Assembly: GCF_001426585.1 (NCBI RefSeq)
Contig: NZ_LMEI01000001.1
Span: 62,944 to 126,943 of the forward strand
Length of the DNA stretch: 64,000 nt
Reading direction: 5' to 3'
Source: Streptomyces sp. Root431
Lineage (GTDB): Bacteria; Actinomycetota; Actinomycetes; Streptomycetales; Streptomycetaceae
A model generated the notes under the pieces. The model did no database searches. It worked only from the letters and a program-made list of their open reading frames with translations, and had not been told where the DNA came from. Of the stretch, positions 16,806 through 25,421 are shown in pieces. Each line of letters opens with the position of its first letter. Position 1 is the stretch's first letter. Both the position numbers and the translations under genes were made by a program.

Positions 16806-16838
16806 AGCGCCCGGTGCCGTCGACGGGCGCCGGGCGCT
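16806..16838. terminator. Hairpin terminator of the siderophore-binding protein gene
   Basis: Perfect 9-bp stem AGCGCCCGG / CCGGGCGCT with a 15-base loop that can pair further, nine bases after the minus-strand gene's stop. Confidence 0.65.
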
Positions 16839-16846
16839 GCGCGCTC

Positions 16847-17884
16847 CTACTTCTTGACGAGGTCGGTGCGCAGGTCGTCGAGGACGCTGTTCGCGGCGGT
16901 CACGCCGAGGCCGAGGTACCAGGTCTCGTCCGGGACGTCCTTGGCCTGGCCGGCCTTGACGGCCTTGAGGTTCTTCCAGAGCGGGTTGGCCTGGGCGGCG
17001 TCCTTCTTGGTGGCCTTGGCGTCGCCGTAGACGCCGGTGAAGATCCAGTCGGCGTCGGCCTCGTCGATCTTCTCGGGGCTGATCTCGGCGGCGAGGTCGT
17101 CGATCTGCTGGTTCTTGGGCCGGGGCAGGCCGGTGTCCTCCAGGATCGTGCCGATGAAGGAGGCCTTCGCGTAGAGGCGGATCTTGCCGGGGAGGTAGCG
17201 GACCATGGAGACGGTCGGCTTGTTCGGGCCGATGTCCGTGCCGAGCTGCTTCGCCTTCGTCTCGTACGCGGAGAGCTTCGTCTTCGCCTCGGCGGTCTTG
17301 TCGAGCGCGGCGGCGTTGAGGAGGTAGTTCTCCTTCCAGGTGAAGCCCGGGCGGATGGAGAAGACGGTCGGCGCGATCTTCGACAGCTCGTCGTACTTGT
17401 CGGCGGCGCGCAGCTGGCTGCCGAGGATGAGGTCGGGCTGGAGGTTGGCGATGGCCTCCAGGTTGAGGTTGTTGATGGTGCCGACGGACTTCGGGGTGCC
17501 GGCGTCCTTCCCGAGGTAGGCCGGGATGCCGTCGTCTCCCTCGGAGGGGGCGTAGCCGACGGGCTGGATGCCGAGGGAGACGACGTTGTCGAGCTCGCCG
17601 ACGTCGAGGACGACGACCCGCTTGGGGGCGGCCTTGAGCTCGGTCTTGCCGAGGGCGTGGGTGAGCGTGCGCGGGTACTGGCCCGGCTTCGCGTCGGTGC
17701 CCATGGCCGCGGTCTTGGCGGCGGCGTCGCCGAAGTCCTTGCCGCCGGTGGCGACGTCCTTCTTCTTGGTCGCGTCCTCCTTCGCGGAGGCGTCGGATCC
17801 TCCGTCCCCGCCTCCGCAGGCCGCGAGGGAGAGCGCGGCGGCGAGGGCGACGACGGTGGCGGTGCCGCGACGGCGGAAGGACAT
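16847..17884 (-). CDS. Iron-siderophore ABC transporter substrate-binding lipoprotein
   Basis: A 345-residue FecB/FhuD-type periplasmic-binding protein that captures ferric siderophore for an ABC importer. Signal peptide and lipobox LSLAACGG at the N-terminus, then the PBP core: RTLTHALGKTELKAAPKRVV, GELDNVVSLGIQPVGY, LEAIANLQPDLILG and the C-terminal lobe. Start ATG (MSFRRRG) with AGGAG eight bases upstream. The permease and ATPase genes are not adjacent, so it works with components encoded elsewhere. An iron box about 120 bp upstream indicates repression by DmdR/IdeR when iron is plentiful. Confidence 0.93.
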   Translation of the reverse strand: MSFRRRGTATVVALAAALSLAACGGGDGGSDASAKEDATKKKDVATGGKDFGDAAAKTAAMGTDAKPGQYPRTLTHALGKTELKAAPKRVVVLDVGELDNVVSLGIQPVGYAPSEGDDGIPAYLGKDAGTPKSVGTINNLNLEAIANLQPDLILGSQLRAADKYDELSKIAPTVFSIRPGFTWKENYLLNAAALDKTAEAKTKLSAYETKAKQLGTDIGPNKPTVSMVRYLPGKIRLYAKASFIGTILEDTGLPRPKNQQIDDLAAEISPEKIDEADADWIFTGVYGDAKATKKDAAQANPLWKNLKAVKAGQAKDVPDETWYLGLGVTAANSVLDDLRTDLVKK

Positions 17885-18006
17885 GGGAAGGCTCCTGTAC
17901 GTGCTTCGTGAGGCGCTCCGGGCATCCCTGGGTGCTTCCGCGGGTGCTTCCGGGCGCGCTTCTGTACGGGGTGACGGGCGCAATCGAACGGAGCCACAGG
18001 CTCCGC

Positions 18007-18025
18007 TTAGGCTCGCCTTACCTTA
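18007..18025. promoter_or_regulatory. DmdR/IdeR iron box
   Basis: TTAGGCTCGCCTTACCTTA; its complement matches the actinobacterial iron-box consensus TTAGGTTAGGCTAACCTAA at 15 of 19 positions. It lies upstream of the siderophore-binding lipoprotein gene (minus strand). Confidence 0.8.
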
Positions 18026-18168
18026 CTCATCACGGGTCACTCCAGCACAGCCACCCCCTCCCCCTCAGCCGAACCGCCGGACGACCACCCTTATGTGTGA
18101 AGTGACCGGGCTCGTGTTGTTCGGCAGGAAGTGCGAAAACTAGCTTCGTGGCCGGAGGTGACGAGTCG

Positions 18169-19308
18169 ATGACAGCGTGTGCCATCGAGACCGCGGCCGA
18201 GGACGACGACCGCGACAAGGACCCCACCGGGTCGGCCGGCTTCACGATCACGGCCAACGGCGCGTACGCGGCCAGGCTCGCGGGCGCCGGTGACGCCCTG
18301 TACGTGGAGAGGTGGACGCTCGACGGCCCCGAGCCGTACGCCGTACCACTCCCCCTCGGCCAGCCGGAGGAGCCGCACGCCCAGCTGCTGCCCCTCGCGG
18401 ACGGCCGGGTCCTCGTCGCCCGCCGCGTGGACGGGCGGCGGAACACGTTCTCGCTGCTCTACCCCACGGGACCGGCCACCGGGGAGCTCCAGCTCGGCGC
18501 GGTGGAAGCACCCGGCTCCGAGCGGCTGGTCCTGCTGCCGCCCTCGCCGGACGGCATCTGCGCGTACGCCATGTGCGTCGGCCCCGACACGACGACGCTG
18601 TGGCTCGTCGCGGGCGGCGCCTTCGGCCCCGAGCAGATCGCGGAGGTCAAGGGCCGCTGCACGGGCGGGGTGTGGCTCGACCGCACGGGCCGGATGCTCG
18701 CGCTCGACCGCCGGCTCGACGACGGGCCGGTGAAGGCCGTCGCCGTCGACCTGGAGCGGGGCGGCGAGGTGACACCCCTGCTCCAAATCACCGAGGAGAG
18801 CGACGACCGGCTGCTCCTCGCCGACCCGGACAGCGGGCTGCTCCTCATCGGCTCCGACGCGCCGTCGCCGGGTCGCGAGCGGCTCGGCTGGGGGGTGCTC
18901 GGCAGCCTGCTGCCGGTGCGGTTCCCGGAGTGCCTGCGGCTGGACGACGCGGCGGTGACGCCGTTCGCGGTGCAGCCCGGGCAGGTGCTGATGCCGGAGA
19001 GCTGCTCGGTGGCGCTGCGGATCGACGCGGCGGGCGGGAGCTGGGTGGGGACCTGGGAGCCCTCGTCACGCCGGCTGGCCCAGTCGGCCGCGCCCGTGGG
19101 CTGGCTGGCCGGAGCGGGCCTGTGGACGGCCGGGGGCGTCCTGCGGCTGCCGTACGCGACGGCCGGGGCGCCGTGCGGGCTCGCGGACCTGGAGACCCCG
19201 CCCGAGCCCCTGCCGGTGCCGGTCGTGGTGGTCGCCGACGAGCCCCGGGTGTGCCGCCCGGTGCCGTTGCAGCAGGCACCGCTGGGCGACCGCAAGCCCG
19301 CCGGCTGA
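18169..19308 (+). CDS. Conserved hypothetical protein, beta-propeller-like
   Basis: A 379-residue protein without signal peptide or membrane helices. The sequence is a succession of short beta-strand segments with repeated GRVLVARR, GRMLALDRR, SGLLLIGS and GGVLRLPYA motifs, suggesting a WD40/TolB-like propeller. No enzyme motif is seen. The ATG at 18169 is preferred because GGAGGTGA lies ten bases upstream; an in-frame GTG at 18148 lacks one. Function unknown. Confidence 0.75.
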   Translation: MTACAIETAAEDDDRDKDPTGSAGFTITANGAYAARLAGAGDALYVERWTLDGPEPYAVPLPLGQPEEPHAQLLPLADGRVLVARRVDGRRNTFSLLYPTGPATGELQLGAVEAPGSERLVLLPPSPDGICAYAMCVGPDTTTLWLVAGGAFGPEQIAEVKGRCTGGVWLDRTGRMLALDRRLDDGPVKAVAVDLERGGEVTPLLQITEESDDRLLLADPDSGLLLIGSDAPSPGRERLGWGVLGSLLPVRFPECLRLDDAAVTPFAVQPGQVLMPESCSVALRIDAAGGSWVGTWEPSSRRLAQSAAPVGWLAGAGLWTAGGVLRLPYATAGAPCGLADLETPPEPLPVPVVVVADEPRVCRPVPLQQAPLGDRKPAG

Positions 19309-19356
19309 GACGGGACTTCCCGTAGCGGACCGGCGGACCGGCGGACGGACGGACGG

Positions 19357-20457
19357 TCAGCCGAGCCGCTGCCGCAGGCCCGTCTCGGCGGACCGCTTGA
19401 TCGCGTCGAGCAGGCGGTGCGTGCGGACCGCCGCGCCGAAGTCGGGCCCGAAGGACTCGCCGGTACGGATCGCCCGCGCCAGGTCCGCGTACACCTGGTG
19501 CACATTGCCCACCGGCGACGGCACCCCGGCCGCCGCCGGACGGTAGCGGTCGGGCAGCGCGAGCGTGTCCACGGGGCCGCCGTTGACCTCCGCGCGCGTG
19601 AGGACGAACTCGGGTCCGACCAGCGAGTCGTCGGTGGAGCGCAGGACGAGCCGGCCGGCCCGTCCGTGCACCTCGACGCGGAAGCCGTCGCCCCGCGGTC
19701 CGCCCGTCATGAAGTGCGCGGAGGCCGCGGCCCCCGACTCCAGCAGGCCCGCCACCACGATCTGGTCCGGCGAGGTCACCTCGATCTCCTCGCCGGTCTC
19801 CTGAAGGGTGACCGTGCGGATCCGGGTCGTCAGGGACGCGGACAGCTCGGCGAAGTCACCCACGATCGACCGGTACATGTCGAGGGAGTGGCCGCCGACG
19901 ACCGCCACGTGGTTGACGCCCTTGGTGTGGTCGAACAGCGCCGTGTACCGCTGCGACCAGACCTCGGGCGCCGCGAGCGAGTAGGTGAGCGAGGTGGACA
20001 GGACCTCGCCGACCGCGCCCTCGGCGAGCAGGTCGCGCAGGTACCGCACCATCGGGTGGTGGCGGGACTGCAGCCCGACCGCGGCCCGGACCCCGGCCGC
20101 CTCCGCGCTCGTACGGAACCGCTCGGCGGTCTCCGCGTCGAGTGCCAGCGGCCACTCGCTGTAGACGTGCTTGCCGGCCGCGATCGCCGCGTCCACCAGG
20201 CCGTCCCGCTGCGGGAGTTGTACGGCGATGGTGACCAGGTCGACCTCGGGGTGCGCCATCAGCTCCCGGGCGTCGGCGAAGGCGTGCCGGGCCCCCCACA
20301 CCTCGGCCGCGGCGCGCGCCGACTCCGGGCTCGTACCGGCGACCGCGGTGATCTCGTAGTCGTCCTGCGAGGCCGCGAGGGCGGGCAGGTGGATGGCGCG
20401 CCCCCAGCCTCGCTCGGCGTGCGCCCCGACGACTCCTACGCGAATCCTGTCCGCCAT
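19357..20457 (-). CDS. Gfo/Idh/MocA-family oxidoreductase
   Basis: A 366-residue NAD(P)-dependent dehydrogenase. N-terminal Rossmann fold (RIRVGVVGAHAERGWGRAIH), the EKP-like motif as KHVYSEWPLA (residues about 105-115), and a C-terminal alpha/beta domain. Family members act on sugars, inositols or related polyols; the substrate here is not evident. GGGGGAG lies five bases before the ATG. It is divergent from an HxlR regulator with an 83-bp intergenic containing a perfect palindrome, so it is probably that regulator's target. Confidence 0.9.
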   Translation of the reverse strand: MADRIRVGVVGAHAERGWGRAIHLPALAASQDDYEITAVAGTSPESARAAAEVWGARHAFADARELMAHPEVDLVTIAVQLPQRDGLVDAAIAAGKHVYSEWPLALDAETAERFRTSAEAAGVRAAVGLQSRHHPMVRYLRDLLAEGAVGEVLSTSLTYSLAAPEVWSQRYTALFDHTKGVNHVAVVGGHSLDMYRSIVGDFAELSASLTTRIRTVTLQETGEEIEVTSPDQIVVAGLLESGAAASAHFMTGGPRGDGFRVEVHGRAGRLVLRSTDDSLVGPEFVLTRAEVNGGPVDTLALPDRYRPAAAGVPSPVGNVHQVYADLARAIRTGESFGPDFGAAVRTHRLLDAIKRSAETGLRQRLG

Positions 20458-20499
20458 GGTGACTCCCCCTGCTCCGACCCTGTTCCGGTGACAGGGATC

Positions 20500-20514
20500 A
20501 TGGTCTGGGACCAT
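20500..20514. promoter_or_regulatory. Palindrome between oxidoreductase and HxlR genes
   Basis: ATGGTCTGGGACCAT: perfect 6-bp arms around TGG, in the 83-bp divergent intergenic. It is the probable operator of the adjacent HxlR regulator. Confidence 0.55.
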
Positions 20515-20540
20515 CGGCCGCAGGGGAAGGAGGCACATTC

Positions 20541-20945
20541 ATGTCCCAGGGGAACACCGATGTGACCGTCCAGGTCAGCGCCGTGCGGCAGTGCGAGACT
20601 CCTGCCGCGGAGGCCGCCTGTTCCGTGCTCGACGTGCTCGGCAGGGTCAGCGGGAAGTGGAGCATCGGCATCCTGCTGGTCACCACGCAGGGCCCGGCCC
20701 GCTTCACCGAACTGGAGCGGCAGCTCAAGGGCATCAGCCGTCGCATGCTGACGCTGACCCTGCGCAATCTGGAGCGCGACGGCCTGCTGATCCGCACCGT
20801 CTTCCCGACGGTGCCGCCGAGGGTCGAGTACACGGCGACACCGATGGCGCGGGAGCTGTACGACTCGCTGGTCGACCTCGCCGGCTGGGCCGAGCGGCAC
20901 GTCGAGGCGATCGACCGCGCCCGGGTCGCGTACGACGGGACATGA
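20541..20945 (+). CDS. HxlR-family transcriptional regulator
   Basis: A 134-residue winged-helix regulator of the HxlR (MarR-like) group, which often responds to quinones or aldehydes. The core is SVLDVLGRVSGKWSIGILLV, then ARFTELERQLKGISRRMLTLTL (recognition helix) and the wing VPPRVEYTATPMARELY. C22 and C28 (QCETPAAEAAC) precede the domain, matching the cysteine-sensing region found in many redox-responsive HxlR proteins. It probably controls the divergent oxidoreductase. Confidence 0.93.
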   Translation: MSQGNTDVTVQVSAVRQCETPAAEAACSVLDVLGRVSGKWSIGILLVTTQGPARFTELERQLKGISRRMLTLTLRNLERDGLLIRTVFPTVPPRVEYTATPMARELYDSLVDLAGWAERHVEAIDRARVAYDGT

Positions 20946-21019
20946 CGGAGTCCGCATCATTAAACTCACGGGTTGCACAGCAAGGCCGAAAGACCGATTC
21001 ATACGGGGTGAGTTGCACC

Positions 21020-21148
21020 ATGTCGGAAGCAAGCACGGAGGGTAAGGAGCCGAACGGCTCCGGAAGGCACCGCGGAGAGGCGTCGCCGGCGGAGGACTCC
21101 ACGTCCTCGCCGCACGGTCGCCACCGCCGCGAACCCGACGCGCAGTGA
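21020..21148 (+). CDS. Small hydrophilic protein (42 aa), hypothetical
   Basis: MSEASTEGKEPNGSGRHRGE and so on: charged, glycine/serine/histidine-rich, probably disordered. The upstream GGGGTGAG could serve as a ribosome binding site, and a strong terminator follows 40 bp downstream, so a short monocistronic transcript is plausible. No family is recognised. Confidence 0.45.
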   Translation: MSEASTEGKEPNGSGRHRGEASPAEDSTSSPHGRHRREPDAQ

Positions 21149-21187
21149 CCGAGTAGTCCAGCAGACGGTTCAGCATGACTGTTCAGC

Positions 21188-21227
21188 ACGGTGAAGGGCC
21201 CCGGGTCTCCCCGGGGCCCTTCACCGT
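21188..21227. terminator. Strong bidirectional terminator
   Basis: Perfect 18-bp stem (ACGGTGAAGGGCCCCGGG and its complement) with a TCTC loop, placed between the small gene (plus) and the convergent SDR gene (minus). Confidence 0.85.
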
Positions 21228-21258
21228 TCCCCACCTTCCCCCCTGACCGTCCCCCGCG

Positions 21259-22203
21259 TCAGCCCTTCTTCAGGCCCAGGACCTCCGCCGCGGCGAAGGT
21301 CTCGCCCGCCGGGCGGGACGCGTAGTGCGGAGTCAGCACGGAGTCCAGTTCCTCGTACGTGAACGCCTCCTTGGCCGTGTCGAACTTGGCCGACACCCTG
21401 GGCCGGTCCACGACCGCGACCATCCCGCCGTGGACGACGAGCAGCTGGCCGTTGACCCCGGCCGCCGCCGGGGAGGCGAGGTAGCCCACGAGCGGCGCCA
21501 CGTGCTCCGGGGACAGCGGGTCGAGGTCCCCCTCGGCCGTCGGCTCGGCGAAGCCGGCGAAGACGTCCTCGGTCATCCGGGTCCTGGCCCGCGGGCAGAT
21601 CGCGTTGGCCGTCACCCCGTACCGCGCGAGCGCGAGCGCCGACGAGGTGGTCAGGCCCACGATGCCGCCCTTGGCCGCCGCGTAGTTGGGCTGGCCGGCG
21701 GAGCCGGCGAGGAAGGCCTCGGAGGAGGTGTTGACGATCCGGCCGTAGACGCCGGTCTCCCCCGCCTTGGACCGGCCCCGCCAGTGCACCGCGGCGAAGT
21801 GCGTGGTGTTGAAGTGGCCCTTGAGGTGGACCCGTACGACGGAGTCCCACTCGTCCTCGCTCATCGAGAAGACCATCCGGTCGCGCAGGATGCCCGCGTT
21901 GTTGACCAGGACGTCCAGCTTCCCGAACTCGGCGACCGCCAGGTCGATCAGGCCCCGAGCCGTCTCGAAGTCGGAGACGTCGCCGAGGTGCGCGACCGCC
22001 CGGCCGCCCGCCGCGCGGATCTCCGCGGCGACCTCCTCGGCGGGCGCGGCGGAGGCCGCTCCGGAGCCGTCGCGGCCGGCCTGTCCGTAGTCGTTGACGA
22101 CGACGGCCGCACCGAGCCTGGCCAGTTCGAGCGCCTCGGCGCGGCCGAGGCCCCGCCCGGCGCCGGTGACGATCGCGCTCAAACCCTCAAGAGGGAGTGA
22201 CAT
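21259..22203 (-). CDS. MFE-2-type short-chain dehydrogenase (3-hydroxyacyl-CoA dehydrogenase-like)
   Basis: A 314-residue SDR resembling the dehydrogenase half of peroxisomal multifunctional enzyme 2 and mycobacterial HSD4A: TGAGRGLG cofactor loop (13-20), the VVVNDYG stretch, an insertion after it, NNAGILRDRM (101-110), and S161-Y174-K178 catalytic set (QPNYAAAKGG). It would oxidise a (3R)-hydroxyacyl-CoA of a branched or steroid side chain. Last gene of a three-gene minus-strand operon after the MaoC hydratase and zinc-ADH, so the hydratase and dehydrogenase halves of an MFE-2 are encoded separately but together. The substrate is inferred from homologues. Confidence 0.88.
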   Translation of the reverse strand: MSLPLEGLSAIVTGAGRGLGRAEALELARLGAAVVVNDYGQAGRDGSGAASAAPAEEVAAEIRAAGGRAVAHLGDVSDFETARGLIDLAVAEFGKLDVLVNNAGILRDRMVFSMSEDEWDSVVRVHLKGHFNTTHFAAVHWRGRSKAGETGVYGRIVNTSSEAFLAGSAGQPNYAAAKGGIVGLTTSSALALARYGVTANAICPRARTRMTEDVFAGFAEPTAEGDLDPLSPEHVAPLVGYLASPAAAGVNGQLLVVHGGMVAVVDRPRVSAKFDTAKEAFTYEELDSVLTPHYASRPAGETFAAAEVLGLKKG

Positions 22204-22239
22204 CTCGCAGAAGTCCTCTCAGGTCTCTGATCTCGGATC

Positions 22240-23316
22240 TCAGATCTCGATGCAGGTGCGGAGCGCCGTGCCCGTCCGCATCTGCTCCAGTGCCTCGTTG
22301 ATCCCGGCCAGCGGCACCCGGTGGGTGATGAGCGACTCCAGGTCGACGCGGCCGGCCCGCCAGAGCGCGATGGTCCGCTCGTACGACGTGAGCACGTCCC
22401 CGCCGCCGTACATGGAGGGCAGGATCTTCTTCTCGTCGAAGAACAGCTCGAACATGTTGAACTGGAGGAAGTCGTCGAGGGCGCCCGCGCCGACGACGCA
22501 GAGGGTGCCGCCGCGCCGGGTCGTCTCGTAGGCGGTGCGGGCGGTGGCGGACTTGCCGACGACCTCGAAGACGTAGTCGAAGCCCTCCCCGCCGGTGATC
22601 CGCTGCTTGGCGTCGGCGAGCGCGTCCGGGGCGACGGCCTCCGTGGCGCCGAAGCGCAGCGCGGCCTCGCGCCGGGACTCGACGGGGTCGACGGCGATGA
22701 TCTGGGCGGCGCCCTGGAGCTTGGCGCCCTGGATCGTGGAGATGCCGACACCGCCGCAGCCGATGACGGCCACCGACGAACCGGCCTCCACCTTCGCGGT
22801 GTTGATGGCCGCGCCGAGGCCCGTGGTGACGCCGCAGCCGATGAGGGCCGCGATGTCGAAGGGCACGTCGTCGGGGATGGGGACGGCGCAGCCCGCGGGG
22901 ACGACGACCTCCTCGGTGAAGGTGCCGGTGCCGGCGAAGCCGAAGACGTCCCCGCCGGGGCGCTTGAAGTTGGGCGTGCCGGCGTTCATGAAGCCGGCGA
23001 GGCAGAGCTGCGTCTGGCCGCGCTTGCAGGCGGGACAGACGCCGCAGGCGGGCAGCCAGCAGAGCAGGACGCGCTGGCCCTGGCTCAGGTTCGTGACGCC
23101 GTCGCCGACGTCGAGGATCTCGCCCGCGCCCTCGTGGCCGGGGATGAAGGGGGCGGGCTGCGGGAGGACGCCGCTCATCGCGGAGACGTCGGAGTGGCAG
23201 AGGCCGGTGGCCCGGACGCGGATCCGCACCTTGCCGGGGCCGAAGCCCACCGCCTCGACGTCGTCGAGGACTTCGAGTTTGTCCTGGCCGATCTCGTGCA
23301 GTACGGCTGCGCGCAT
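22240..23316 (-). CDS. Zinc-dependent alcohol dehydrogenase
   Basis: A 358-residue medium-chain dehydrogenase. Catalytic zinc ligands C40 (ATGLCHSDV), H61-E62 (PGHEGAGE) and C161 (LIGCGVTTGLG); structural zinc C91, C94, C97, C105 (CGVCPACKRGQTQLC); NAD loop GCGGVG at 186-191. It resembles class III-like ADHs and mycobacterial AdhB/AdhD. In this operon it could oxidise a hydroxylated lipid or steroid side chain to the aldehyde. Starts 41 bp after the MaoC stop and is followed 36 bp later by the SDR. A short GATCTCGGATCTCAGATCTC direct-repeat cluster sits in the ADH-SDR gap. Confidence 0.92.
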   Translation of the reverse strand: MRAAVLHEIGQDKLEVLDDVEAVGFGPGKVRIRVRATGLCHSDVSAMSGVLPQPAPFIPGHEGAGEILDVGDGVTNLSQGQRVLLCWLPACGVCPACKRGQTQLCLAGFMNAGTPNFKRPGGDVFGFAGTGTFTEEVVVPAGCAVPIPDDVPFDIAALIGCGVTTGLGAAINTAKVEAGSSVAVIGCGGVGISTIQGAKLQGAAQIIAVDPVESRREAALRFGATEAVAPDALADAKQRITGGEGFDYVFEVVGKSATARTAYETTRRGGTLCVVGAGALDDFLQFNMFELFFDEKKILPSMYGGGDVLTSYERTIALWRAGRVDLESLITHRVPLAGINEALEQMRTGTALRTCIEI

Positions 23317-23357
23317 GGTGCGGCTCCCCTCAGGAGTTCAGACGTGGGACGGAGGTG

Positions 23358-24212
23358 TCAGGAGTGCTCGACGACGGTGTCGGCGAGTACGGGGGCGTCG
23401 TCGCGCTCCACGGCGGTGACCGTCACCTGGACGCTGCCCTCGGCCGCCCACATCCGGACGCGCAGGGTCTCGCCGGGGAAGACGATCCCGGCGAAGCGCG
23501 TGCGGTACGAGCGGACCCGGGTGACGTCTCCGTCGAGCAGGGTGTCGACGACGGCCTTGAGGGTCATGCCGTACGAGCAGAGGCCGTGCAGGATCGGCCG
23601 GTCGAAGCCGGCGAGCTTGGCGAAGTCGGGGTCGGCGTGGAGCGGGTTCCAGTCGCCTGAGAGCCGGTAGAGCAGGGCCTGTTCCTCGCGGATGGGCCGT
23701 TCGACGGTGGCGTCGGGCTGCCGGTCCGGGAGCGCGAGGCGCTCGGAGGGTCCGCGGTCGCCGCCCCAGCCGCCCTCGCCGCGGACGAAGATCTGGGCGT
23801 CGCTGGTCCAGAGCGGGCCGTCGGCGTCGGAGGCCTCGGAGCGCAGGACGAGGACGGCGGCCTTGCCCTTGTCGTAGACGGCGGCGACGCGGGAGGTGGA
23901 GACGGCCCGGCCGCTGACGGGGACGGGCCGGTGGAGCGTGACCGACTGGCCGCCGTGCAGGACGGCGGCGAGGTCGATGTCGATGCCGGGGGCGGAGAGC
24001 CCGCCGACGACGCCCATGCCCGCGCCCGCGACGGTGGCGAAGCTGGGGAGGACGTGGAGCCTGGACTCCAGGGTGTAGCGGAGCTCGTCGGGGTCCGTGG
24101 CAGGCACGCCCGCACCCAGTCCCAGGTGGTAGAGCTGGACGTCCTTGTGGTCCCAGGAGATCTCGGCGCTGCGGGGTTCGGCGGCGACGGCCGTGGCGGG
24201 GTCGATCGGCAT
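23358..24212 (-). CDS. Double-hotdog MaoC enoyl-CoA hydratase (HSD4B-like)
   Basis: A 284-residue (R)-specific enoyl-CoA hydratase with two hotdog folds. The active one is C-terminal, with hydratase-2 motif GDWNPLHADPDFAKLAGFDR (D187, H192) followed by PILHGLCSYGM. The N-terminal hotdog is degenerate. From memory it aligns along its length with mycobacterial HSD4B (Rv3538): MPID start, DVQLYHLGLGAG, GIDIDLAAVLHG, VYDKGKAAV. That enzyme hydrates steroid side-chain enoyl-CoAs. Start ATG with GGAG ten bases upstream. First gene of the operon with ADH and SDR. A perfect KstR-type palindrome about 110 bp upstream suggests derepression by a CoA-ester ligand. Confidence 0.9.
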   Translation of the reverse strand: MPIDPATAVAAEPRSAEISWDHKDVQLYHLGLGAGVPATDPDELRYTLESRLHVLPSFATVAGAGMGVVGGLSAPGIDIDLAAVLHGGQSVTLHRPVPVSGRAVSTSRVAAVYDKGKAAVLVLRSEASDADGPLWTSDAQIFVRGEGGWGGDRGPSERLALPDRQPDATVERPIREEQALLYRLSGDWNPLHADPDFAKLAGFDRPILHGLCSYGMTLKAVVDTLLDGDVTRVRSYRTRFAGIVFPGETLRVRMWAAEGSVQVTVTAVERDDAPVLADTVVEHS

Positions 24213-24320
24213 CGGGCTGCTGCTCCTCGTGGGCGAGGTGGCGGGGAAAGACCTCGATGCGACCGTCCGCACCGTCGGTCGCACCGAGGCCGTGCGGGAC
24301 CGTCCCGGAACGCGGCCGTT

Positions 24321-24336
24321 CTAGAACGCGTTCTAG
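24321..24336. promoter_or_regulatory. KstR-type operator upstream of the MaoC operon
   Basis: CTAGAACGCGTTCTAG, a perfect 16-bp palindrome fitting the mycobacterial KstR consensus TNNAACNNGTTNNA. On the minus strand it lies just downstream of a possible -10 (TATACA, 24351-24356), a blocking position. The intergenic 24213-24509 holds no gene; it contains this site, a second palindrome and the promoters of the MaoC operon and the divergent ABC exporter. Confidence 0.75.
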
Positions 24337-24398
24337 GTCGGTGGATCTCATGTATAGCCGAGCCGAAAGGAGTTGGGAACCCTCCGGGCACGGCTTGC

Positions 24399-24413
24399 CT
24401 GACGGTACGTCAG
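24399..24413. promoter_or_regulatory. CTGACGGNNCGTCAG-type palindrome
   Basis: CTGACGGTACGTCAG: perfect 6-bp arms around GTA. The same motif occurs at the LLM oxidoreductase promoter and, with changes, at the ACAD and ALDH promoters. The regulator is unknown. Confidence 0.6.
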
Positions 24414-24509
24414 AAAGGGTGAGCCGGCGCCACCCGGGACATTTGTCACGGCCAGGTCCGTACATTCACGCCTGCCGCGCCGGGCCCCCGGATTCGTAGC
24501 GTCGTCCCC

Positions 24510-25421
24510 ATGGACAACGAACCCGCGGTCGCCTTCGAGGCCGCCACCAAGGCGTACGGAACCGTCCGCGCCCTCGACGACCTCCACCTCACCGTCCCGC
24601 CCGGCGAGACCGTGGCCCTGCTCGGCCGGAACGGCGCCGGCAAGTCCACGGCCATCGGCCTCCTCCTCGGCCTCGACTCACCCGACAGCGGCCGGGTCCG
24701 GCTCCTCGGCGACACCCCGGACCGCGCCGTCGCGGCGGGCCGGGTGGGCGCGATGCTCCAGGAGGGGCGCCCCACCCCCCGGGTCACCGTCCGCGAGCTC
24801 GTCTCCTTCGTCGCCCGGACGTACCCGTCGCCGATGCCGGTCACGGAGGCCCTGGCGCTCGCCGGGCTGACCGAGCTGGCCGACCGCCGGGTCGAGCGCC
24901 TCTCGGGCGGCCAGGCGCAGCGGGTCCGCTTCGCCGTCGCCCTCGTCGGGAACCCGGAGCTGATCGTCCTGGACGAGCCGACCACCGCCCTCGACGTCGA
25001 GGCCCGCCAGGAGTTCTGGGACGCCATGCGCGGCTACGCGCGCCGGGGCAACACCGTCCTGTTCTCCACCCACTACCTGGAGGAGGCCGACGCGCACGCA
25101 GACCGGATCGTCGTCCTCGACTCCGGCCGGCTCCTCGCCGACGGCACGGGCGAGGAGCTCAAGCGGGCGGCCGGCGGCAGCCTCGTCGCCTTCGACCTGG
25201 CGGGCGGCCCTACGGAATGGCTCGGGACGCTGCCCGGGGTCGCCTCCGTCGAGATCCGCGGCGACCGCGCCCGGCTCCGTACCGACGACTCCGACGCCAC
25301 GGTCCGCGCCCTGGCCGCACGGGACGCGATCCGGTCCCTGGAGGTCGCCCCGGTCTCCCTGAACGACGCCTTCCTCACCCTGGTCCACCGGACCCACGAG
25401 CGACTGGAGCTCGCCAAGTGA
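24510..25421 (+). CDS. ABC exporter ATP-binding protein
   Basis: A 303-residue nucleotide-binding subunit of a DrrA/CcmA-type exporter. Walker A GRNGAGKST (39-47), Q-loop MLQEGRPT, signature RLSGGQAQRVRF, Walker B ELIVLDEPTTALD, and H-loop FSTHYLEEAD. The C-terminal extension is the drug-exporter type. The ATG has no clear ribosome binding site, so the mRNA may be leaderless. Its stop overlaps the permease start (GTGA). A two-component pair follows, so the exporter is likely controlled by it. Confidence 0.94.
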   Translation: MDNEPAVAFEAATKAYGTVRALDDLHLTVPPGETVALLGRNGAGKSTAIGLLLGLDSPDSGRVRLLGDTPDRAVAAGRVGAMLQEGRPTPRVTVRELVSFVARTYPSPMPVTEALALAGLTELADRRVERLSGGQAQRVRFAVALVGNPELIVLDEPTTALDVEARQEFWDAMRGYARRGNTVLFSTHYLEEADAHADRIVVLDSGRLLADGTGEELKRAAGGSLVAFDLAGGPTEWLGTLPGVASVEIRGDRARLRTDDSDATVRALAARDAIRSLEVAPVSLNDAFLTLVHRTHERLELAK

